Positions 5,720 through 9,836 of a stretch of DNA of 9,836 nucleotides are shown piece by piece. The notes under the pieces are model-generated. The model was not told the origin of the DNA. It saw only the letters and a program-made list of their open reading frames with translations, and ran no database searches. Within the stretch, counting starts at the first letter, position 1, and the number at the start of each line of letters is the position of its first letter. The position numbers and the translations under genes were made by a program. Source of the stretch: an uncultured bacterium (GTDB taxonomy: Bacteria; Cyanobacteriota; Vampirovibrionia; Gastranaerophilales; Gastranaerophilaceae); contig URYF01000059.1 of assembly GCA_900551965.1 (NCBI GenBank), positions 1-9,836 of the forward strand. The letters are read 5' to 3'.

Positions 5720-5725
5720 ATTATA
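5720..5725 (-). promoter_or_regulatory. Candidate -10 element of the 350-aa/271-aa operon
   Basis: A TATAAT hexamer read on the minus strand, about 87 bp before the start codon, without a convincing -35. A good TTGACT hexamer lies nearer the gene (5700-5705 on the plus-strand scale) but has no -10 at proper spacing. The operon needs a promoter in this divergent gap, and this is the best single element seen. Confidence 0.3.
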
Positions 5726-5803
5726 CGTTATTTATTAAGTTTTATGTAGTGTTTTTCTGAAAAATCAACCAGGTAGTGTATTTTTAATTTCTAAAACCTG
5801 CAA

Positions 5804-5819
5804 AAAGTTTAAAAACTTT
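5804..5819. repeat. Perfect 16-bp dyad overlapping the mlaD -35 element
   Basis: Arms AAAGTTT (5804-5810) and AAACTTT (5813-5819) flank a 2-bp centre. The right arm covers the first three bases of the -35 hexamer at 5817-5822. The placement would suit a repressor or activator site; the A/T-only composition apart from one G and one C leaves chance a real possibility. Confidence 0.4.
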
Positions 5820-5846
5820 ACAGATTTTTTTTGTTTCTGTTAAAAT
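5817..5846 (+). promoter_or_regulatory. Promoter of the mlaD-lpxK-nth operon
   Basis: TTTACA (-35, 5817-5822), an 18-bp T-rich spacer and TAAAAT (-10, 5841-5846), with TG at 5838-5839 forming an extended -10. The RNA would start near 5853, giving a leader of about 29 nt that carries the AGGT ribosome site. No further promoter is evident before lpxK or nth, whose starts are coupled to the preceding stop codons. Confidence 0.65.
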
Positions 5847-5881
5847 ACTTATATGCTTAATTTTTTAAGGGTAGGTATATA

Positions 5882-7249
5882 ATGAAATTTTCATCATCAT
5901 TTAAAGTTGGATTATTAACATTAGTAGCATTGATTCTTTTAGTCGGAACAGTTTTGAAGGTTAAAGGACGTGCATTTTCTTCTGCAAAAAGAATTGAAAT
6001 CCAGTTTAAAGATGTTAACGGATTAAGACCGGGTGCCGGGGTTCAAATTATGGGGCTCAAGGTTGGTCAGGTTGAAGAGATTACACCTGTTGTTGAAGGT
6101 GAGGACAGTTTTGTAAATGTTAAGTTCGTTATAACCGATCCAAATGTTCAGATTCCGAAGGCTTCTTCGTTTTCGATTCAGCAATCAGGGCTAATCGGAG
6201 AGCTGTTCTTGGAAATTACTCCGCCAAAAACCATGGTTATTTATATACCAATGAAAGATCGTTCTTTATTGCATAAAAATGATCCTGTAGAAATGAAATT
6301 GAGTGATAAATATCACAATGTTGGGGTTATAAAGTCTGTTGATGTTATTTCAAAAGATTCAATCCCTTATAATTTTAAAGATAATATTAAAACTCAGTAC
6401 GCTTTTAAAGTAAGCTATTATATTAATCTTCCGGGGTTAATTTTGCCGGAGTTTTTAAAAGGTACAGATGTTAAAGATGGCGCGATGCATAAGCTTAGAT
6501 TGACTCCGCTTGATGATATGCCGCTTGCATTGCCTAAACAGGATTCCCCATATACCATAATTGAACCGATGAGATTATCTGACTTTATGGATTGGCAATA
6601 TAAAGCAGCAGAAACTTTAACCGAAACTAATCGTAAAGTTAACGAAATTTTAACTGATGAAACTATTTCCGATTTGAAAGCTACAATTGCAAATCTTGAT
6701 GCCTTGACAGCAAGATCAAATGTTACTTTGGGTAAAATTGATACTATTTTGGATTCATCACAAGAAGATATTCAATTACTGTTAACTATGACAAAACAGG
6801 CCACTGATGATTTTTCAAAATTGTCAGCTAATGTTAATAATATTATAGGTGATCCGCAGTTTAAGAAAACGATGTTATCAACTTCTGAGTCTGTTGATAC
6901 GCTTGCTCGTAATTTGAATAAAGTTATGGATGCGGCTGATGCAGAAGAAACCGGTAAAAATTTGAAAATTATTGCTGAAAACCTTTCAGAAATCAGTGAA
7001 AGCGTAAATTCTATAACTAAAGATGATAAATTGAAAAATCAGATTGCTACTGCTATAACTAATGTGAATGCTGCGATGTCTGAAGTTGCAACAACTCTTG
7101 ATACCGTAAATAAGGTTAATCCGGCAAATCCGGGTCAGGCTTCTGATCTGCAGCAAATCGTTAGTGATACGGTTGTTACTACATCTAATTTGAGAAAATT
7201 CTCTGATAAGTTGAATAAGAGATTCTTATTGTTTAGGTTATTATTCTAA
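5882..7249 (+). CDS. MlaD/MCE-domain lipid-transport protein
   Basis: A 455-aa protein of the MCE (mlaD/TGD2) family, the membrane-anchored lipid-binding subunit of ABC-type systems that move phospholipids between inner and outer membranes. Residues 8-26 (VGLLTLVALILLVGTVLKV) form an uncleaved N-terminal membrane anchor. Residues 37-115 are the MCE domain, with FKDVNGLRPGAGVQIMGLKVG (42-62, shown in parts: F42, G47, L48, G51, V54, G58, V61, G62) and GLIGELFLEI (103-112). Residues 115-225 are a second, less typical beta-rich region. Residues 235-445 form a long helical domain of the sort that builds tunnels or needles in long MCE proteins and in cyanobacterial and plastid relatives. The end, KRFLLFRLLF, is hydrophobic. 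Plain E. coli MlaD is about 180 aa, so this is the long form. The start follows AGGT with 5-bp spacing. The partner ATPase and permease (MlaF, MlaE) are not in the window, so they must be encoded elsewhere. Confidence 0.92.
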   Translation: MKFSSSFKVGLLTLVALILLVGTVLKVKGRAFSSAKRIEIQFKDVNGLRPGAGVQIMGLKVGQVEEITPVVEGEDSFVNVKFVITDPNVQIPKASSFSIQQSGLIGELFLEITPPKTMVIYIPMKDRSLLHKNDPVEMKLSDKYHNVGVIKSVDVISKDSIPYNFKDNIKTQYAFKVSYYINLPGLILPEFLKGTDVKDGAMHKLRLTPLDDMPLALPKQDSPYTIIEPMRLSDFMDWQYKAAETLTETNRKVNEILTDETISDLKATIANLDALTARSNVTLGKIDTILDSSQEDIQLLLTMTKQATDDFSKLSANVNNIIGDPQFKKTMLSTSESVDTLARNLNKVMDAADAEETGKNLKIIAENLSEISESVNSITKDDKLKNQIATAITNVNAAMSEVATTLDTVNKVNPANPGQASDLQQIVSDTVVTTSNLRKFSDKLNKRFLLFRLLF

Positions 7250-7250
7250 T

Positions 7251-8270
7251 ATGCTGAATTTAAAAACAAAAATTACACAAATACATTATCAAAGAGATCC
7301 TCAGGGAATTTTATTTGATTTTTTAAAGATCTGTTCATATTTTTATGCGTTTGCAAGCAGAGCAAAAAATTTCTTTTATGATAAAAAACTTATAAAACCT
7401 AAACGGGTTAAAGCTTATGTTATATCTGTCGGCAATATGACAACCGGCGGGGTTGGAAAGACTCCTGTTGTTTCCGAGATTGCGAAATACCTGATAGCTA
7501 ACGGGCAAAAAGTTGCTATTGTTTCAAGAGGTTATGGCGGCAGATTGAGTAATCGTAAAATTAATATGATTTCTGATGGAGTTTCGATATATTTTGATGC
7601 GGTCCAGTCAGGTGATGAACCTTTTTGGCTTGCGGAAAATACTCCGGGCTGTTATGTATTTACCTGTAAGGATAGGTATTTGGCATCAAAATATGCTGTT
7701 GAAAAATTTGGAATTAATGTAATTATTCTGGATGACGGGTTTCAGCACAGAAAACTGCATAGAGATTTGGATATTGTGTTAATGGATAGTGTTAAAGGGT
7801 TTGGAAATGAGAACTTGCTGCCGGCAGGTCCGTTAAGAGAAGGTCCTGAAGCGCTTGAACGTATTGATAAGTTTGTTATTGTAAGTAAAAGCACAAAACA
7901 TGAAACTGCGCAGCGGGTTGCAAAAATTATGCAAAAACGTTTAAAAATACCTACAAGTATTTGCTGTACCGAGCCGGATTATGTATATAATATAAAAACA
8001 GGCCAGCGTTTAATGGAAGGTTTAGCGGTTACTGCAATGTGTGCAATCGGGCAGCCGCAGCAGTTTTATGATTTTTTGACAGGCTATCAGGTTGTGAATA
8101 CCGTAACATTTGATGATCATCATCAATATGCGCCTATTGATATTGTTGATATTTCAGGCAGTATTATTACAACCGAAAAAGATGCTGTAAAACTTGCAAG
8201 ATTTGACAGGGATAATATTTATGCGCTGAAGCTTAAAACAGTTATTGATGTTGAAGGATTATTAAAATAA
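7251..8270 (+). CDS. lpxK: Tetraacyldisaccharide 4'-kinase LpxK
   Basis: A 339-aa protein, the usual length for LpxK, which phosphorylates the 4' position of the lipid A disaccharide at the inner-membrane surface with ATP (a late step of lipid A synthesis). N-terminal residues 18-45 are an aromatic/hydrophobic helix that seats the enzyme on the membrane. The P-loop is GNMTTGGVGKT (61-71). Further family motifs are SRGYGG (92-97), GDEP (121-124), DDGFQHRKLHRDLD (161-174, with the conserved DDGFQH), LPAGPLREG (190-198), FDDHHQY (287-293) and TTEKDAVKL (307-315). Nothing essential appears missing. The ATG is one base after the mlaD stop codon, so translation is coupled. The stop codon TAA overlaps the nth start (TAATG). 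The gene shows that this organism probably makes lipid A and has an outer membrane, and its place behind the MCE gene fits shared envelope-lipid functions. Confidence 0.97.
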   Translation: MLNLKTKITQIHYQRDPQGILFDFLKICSYFYAFASRAKNFFYDKKLIKPKRVKAYVISVGNMTTGGVGKTPVVSEIAKYLIANGQKVAIVSRGYGGRLSNRKINMISDGVSIYFDAVQSGDEPFWLAENTPGCYVFTCKDRYLASKYAVEKFGINVIILDDGFQHRKLHRDLDIVLMDSVKGFGNENLLPAGPLREGPEALERIDKFVIVSKSTKHETAQRVAKIMQKRLKIPTSICCTEPDYVYNIKTGQRLMEGLAVTAMCAIGQPQQFYDFLTGYQVVNTVTFDDHHQYAPIDIVDISGSIITTEKDAVKLARFDRDNIYALKLKTVIDVEGLLK

Positions 8271-8899
8271 TGGAAGATATTTCATCAGTTGTTAGGGTTT
8301 TAGAAGAAGCAAAACAGCCGCAGAGTGATTTTGTAAAGTTGATGGATTCGTTTAAAGATCCGTATCTTGTTCTGATTGCGTGTATTTTAAGTCTTAGGAC
8401 AAATGATAAAACAACTTATCCCGCAACATTAAGAATGCTTGAATTAGCGACGTCTCCTGAACAGATGATGAAGGTTGATGTTGAAGATTTAGAAAAAGCA
8501 ATTTATCCTGTCGGGTTCTATAAAAATAAAGCAGGGCAGATTATTGAATTATCAAGAGAAATTGTCGAAAAATATAACGGTAAAGTTCCGGATAGCATAG
8601 ATGAATTATGTAAATTCAAAGGTGTCGGCAGAAAAACTGCCAACCTTGTAATGACTTTAGGATTTGGAGTTCCGGCGATTTGTGTTGATGTTCATGTGCA
8701 TAGAATTTTTAATCGTCTTGGATATATTAAAACAAAAAATCCTGAAGAAACGGAATTTGCACTAAGAGAAAAACTTCCTGTAGAGTTTTGGATTCCGATA
8801 AATACGCTGCTTGTTACCCATGGTCAAAATGTTTGTAAACCGATAAAGCCGAATTGCAAAGAGTGTCCGGTTGAAAAGTTTTGTGATAAACAGATATAG
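8270..8899 (+). CDS. nth: Endonuclease III, DNA glycosylase/AP lyase
   Basis: A 209-aa protein, standard length for endonuclease III, which removes oxidised pyrimidines from DNA and cleaves the resulting abasic site in base-excision repair. The helix-hairpin-helix is CKFKGVGRKTANLVM (114-128), with catalytic Lys122 in GVGRK. The catalytic Asp140 sits in VDVHVHR (139-145). The C-terminal iron-sulphur loop has cysteines 189, 196, 199 and 205, the exact C-x6-C-x2-C-x5-C spacing of the family. The region after the first helices reads ILSLRTND (39-46), where E. coli has LSAQATD. The Arg-Thr form is common in thermophile and archaeal relatives, so a MutY/MIG-type relative was considered, but the overall match to Nth is strong. 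The start codon overlaps the lpxK stop by one base, so it is co-translated as the third gene of the operon. A functional link to envelope lipids is not implied. Confidence 0.95.
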   Translation: MEDISSVVRVLEEAKQPQSDFVKLMDSFKDPYLVLIACILSLRTNDKTTYPATLRMLELATSPEQMMKVDVEDLEKAIYPVGFYKNKAGQIIELSREIVEKYNGKVPDSIDELCKFKGVGRKTANLVMTLGFGVPAICVDVHVHRIFNRLGYIKTKNPEETEFALREKLPVEFWIPINTLLVTHGQNVCKPIKPNCKECPVEKFCDKQI

Positions 8900-8948
8900 C
8901 AAAAAATTTTTTTTCAGGGTTTAGTGTAATAAAGTCAGGAGTAATATT

Positions 8949-9416
8949 ATGAAAATCGGAAAAGTTATATCAAATGTTTTTAGAAAAAATCAGCCAAAGG
9001 AGTTTGTATCAATTCATAGTGAAACCACATACGGTGATTCTTACAAACAATTAAAAGCTGCTCATGGAGTTCTTGAAAATTATGCAAAAAGCAAGAATGT
9101 AAAAATCGATATTTGGGATGCAAGACATGCTCTTGATAATGATGAATTTGTATCTCCGGTTATCGAAAACGACTTTGCATCAAAGCTTGAAATTATAGTA
9201 ACAGACTTGAAAACAAAAAAATCTGATTGGGGTCTGGCATCTGCAAGAACAGATAAAACTCATAATTTTAAAAAGGATAGATACATAATGTGTGAGATTC
9301 CTTCAGATGGACTCCAGTATTCAAGACGAGCTGAATCCTCATTTGAAGATAGTTTTTTACGTCAGGTATTCAGACGTATTGATGATATAGTTAATAATAT
9401 TCGAAGATCTGAATAA
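8949..9416 (+). CDS. Unrecognised 155-aa protein
   Basis: A complete gene with a good ribosome site (AGGAG, 8937-8941, 7 bp before the ATG), 49 bp after nth. The protein is charged, has no signal peptide or membrane segment, and is probably cytoplasmic. The N-terminus is basic (MKIGKVISNVFRKNQPKEF). A possible alpha/beta core follows: strand FVSIHS (19-24), helix SYKQLKAAHGVLENYAKS (31-48), strand VKIDIWDA (51-58), helical DFASKLEIIVTDLKTKKS region (75-92), and strand RYIMCEIP (111-118). A C-terminal helix FLRQVFRRIDDIVNNIRR (136-153) ends it. I recognise no family or catalytic motif. No terminator stands between it and nth, so read-through from the mlaD operon is possible. No clear promoter was found in the 49-bp gap, which contains only an A6T8 tract. 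Confidence 0.75.
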   Translation: MKIGKVISNVFRKNQPKEFVSIHSETTYGDSYKQLKAAHGVLENYAKSKNVKIDIWDARHALDNDEFVSPVIENDFASKLEIIVTDLKTKKSDWGLASARTDKTHNFKKDRYIMCEIPSDGLQYSRRAESSFEDSFLRQVFRRIDDIVNNIRRSE

Positions 9417-9443
9417 TTCTTTTGTAACGTTAAGTTAAATATT

Positions 9444-9473
9444 TTGCCCTTAGAAAATATAACATGATACTCT
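9444..9473 (+). promoter_or_regulatory. Weak candidate promoter before the last gene
   Basis: TTGCCC (9444-9449), an 18-bp spacer and TACTCT (9468-9473), with TG at 9465-9466 as an extended -10. The hexamer matches are mediocre. If it is used, the start point falls inside the hairpin at 9467-9491, so this promoter and the hairpin exclude each other. Confidence 0.3.
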
Positions 9474-9491
9474 ATAGAAAATAGGGAGTAT
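9467..9491 (+). promoter_or_regulatory. Possible hairpin covering the ribosome site of the last gene
   Basis: ATACTC (9467-9472) is complementary to GAGTAT (9486-9491), and TAT/ATA next to it can extend the stem across a 2-nt bulge, with loop AGAAA. The right arm overlaps the Shine-Dalgarno GGGAG (9484-9488), which lies 9 bp before the ATG at 9498. In a read-through transcript this would hide the ribosome site. Confidence 0.4.
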
Positions 9492-9497
9492 TATTTT

Positions 9498-9836
9498 ATG
9501 TTGAATTTTATATTAATATTGGGGCTTTTTGTTTGGGTGATTGTAATCCAGCAAAAACTTGATAAAATATCACATTCTGTGGATTACTTGTGCAGGAAGA
9601 GTTCCTCTCTTTCCGGTAATGATGCGAAAAATGTTGAAAAAGTTCAACAGATAGAAAAATTTGTTGATACTAAGCCCGTAGGGTTACCTGAGGCAGAAAA
9701 TTTAGAAAAGCCTGCGGTTTCTGAAAGTTTGGATATAAAATCAGTGCCGGAGGATAAAGCCGTTATGCCTGAAGTAGCTTCATCGGCTGATTCGGCAAGA
9801 TCTCATAAATCTCAGGGCGATGATTTGCAAAGTGTA
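9498..9836 (+). CDS. Membrane-anchored protein, N-terminal 113 residues (cut by the right edge)
   Basis: Open from ATG 9498 to the last base of the window, with ribosome site GGGAG at 9484-9488. The translation starts MLNFILILGLFVWVIVIQQ, one hydrophobic segment (2-18) that is either a signal anchor or the first helix of a multi-spanning protein. A short polar helix (QQKLDKISHSVDYL) follows. From about residue 35 the sequence is rich in Glu, Ser, Pro, Lys and Val with little hydrophobic structure, so it is probably a disordered linker. A hydrophobic first segment, a short coil and a proline/charged linker are what DUF2339-type membrane proteins often show at the N-terminus. This is only a guess, because the informative part is missing. 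A cell-envelope anchor protein with a cytoplasmic or periplasmic tail fits equally well. Confidence 0.65.
   Translation, partial: MLNFILILGLFVWVIVIQQKLDKISHSVDYLCRKSSSLSGNDAKNVEKVQQIEKFVDTKPVGLPEAENLEKPAVSESLDIKSVPEDKAVMPEVASSADSARSHKSQGDDLQSV

Noticed and set aside
8900..8948. A6T8 tract after nth as a terminator
   Set aside because: No GC-containing stem precedes the T-run, so there is not enough structure for an intrinsic terminator.
9425..9432. TAACGTTA palindrome after the 155-aa gene
   Set aside because: Only 8 bp with no spacer or recurring copy; too short to claim an operator.
1..9836. Looked for CRISPR arrays, tRNA or rRNA genes, insertion sequences, toxin-antitoxin pairs and phage genes
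   Set aside because: No regularly spaced repeats, tRNA-like cloverleaf, transposase, integrase or terminal inverted repeats were recognised by eye.

Overview
The window is AT-rich DNA with dense, short-spaced genes and clear Shine-Dalgarno sites. It carries outer-membrane and lipid A genes (an MlaD/MCE protein and LpxK), so the host is a Gram-negative-type bacterium. Several proteins with no named family, above all the one beginning MGMAASQAR at 4581-5633, resemble proteins I recall from gut Gastranaerophilales (Melainabacteria/Vampirovibrionia, non-photosynthetic relatives of Cyanobacteria). That assignment comes from memory and overall character, not from a marker gene.

Layout. (1) Bases 1-2060, minus strand: a three-gene operon transcribed leftward from a good promoter at 2084-2112. 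It encodes a stand-alone, degenerate AICAR-transformylase-like protein, a dCMP/ComEB-type deaminase, and the first 214 residues of a secreted GH13 enzyme of trehalose synthase type that runs off the left edge. (2) Bases 2157-2894, plus strand: a near-consensus promoter and a 224-residue protein with a disordered acidic N-terminus and a helical C-terminus. It converges on the next block with 4 bp between the stop codons. (3) Bases 2899-5633, minus strand: two small transcription units. The upstream one (350-aa filament-like protein, then a 271-aa Gly/Ser/Ala-rich protein) ends at an intrinsic terminator at 3678-3709. The downstream one makes a 90-aa and a 110-aa protein. The 110-aa protein looks like a reduced version of the 350-aa one, with matching N- and C-terminal modules and no middle domain. 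(4) Bases 5817-8899, plus strand: promoter, mlaD-like gene, lpxK and nth, with a 1-nt gap and then a 1-nt stop/start overlap. (5) Bases 8949-9836, plus strand: an unrecognised 155-aa protein, then the start of a membrane-anchored protein cut by the right edge.

How the genes fit together. The mlaD-lpxK pair points to envelope lipid transport and lipid A synthesis; nth is a DNA-repair passenger in the same operon. The left operon mixes nucleotide-related proteins with a secreted sugar enzyme and has no obvious single pathway. The middle block (2157-5633) is the best candidate for something undescribed. It is a run of five unnamed proteins, two of which share paired terminal helical modules around a replaceable centre, an architecture also seen in flagellar axial proteins. 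That it builds a surface or secreted structure is inference.
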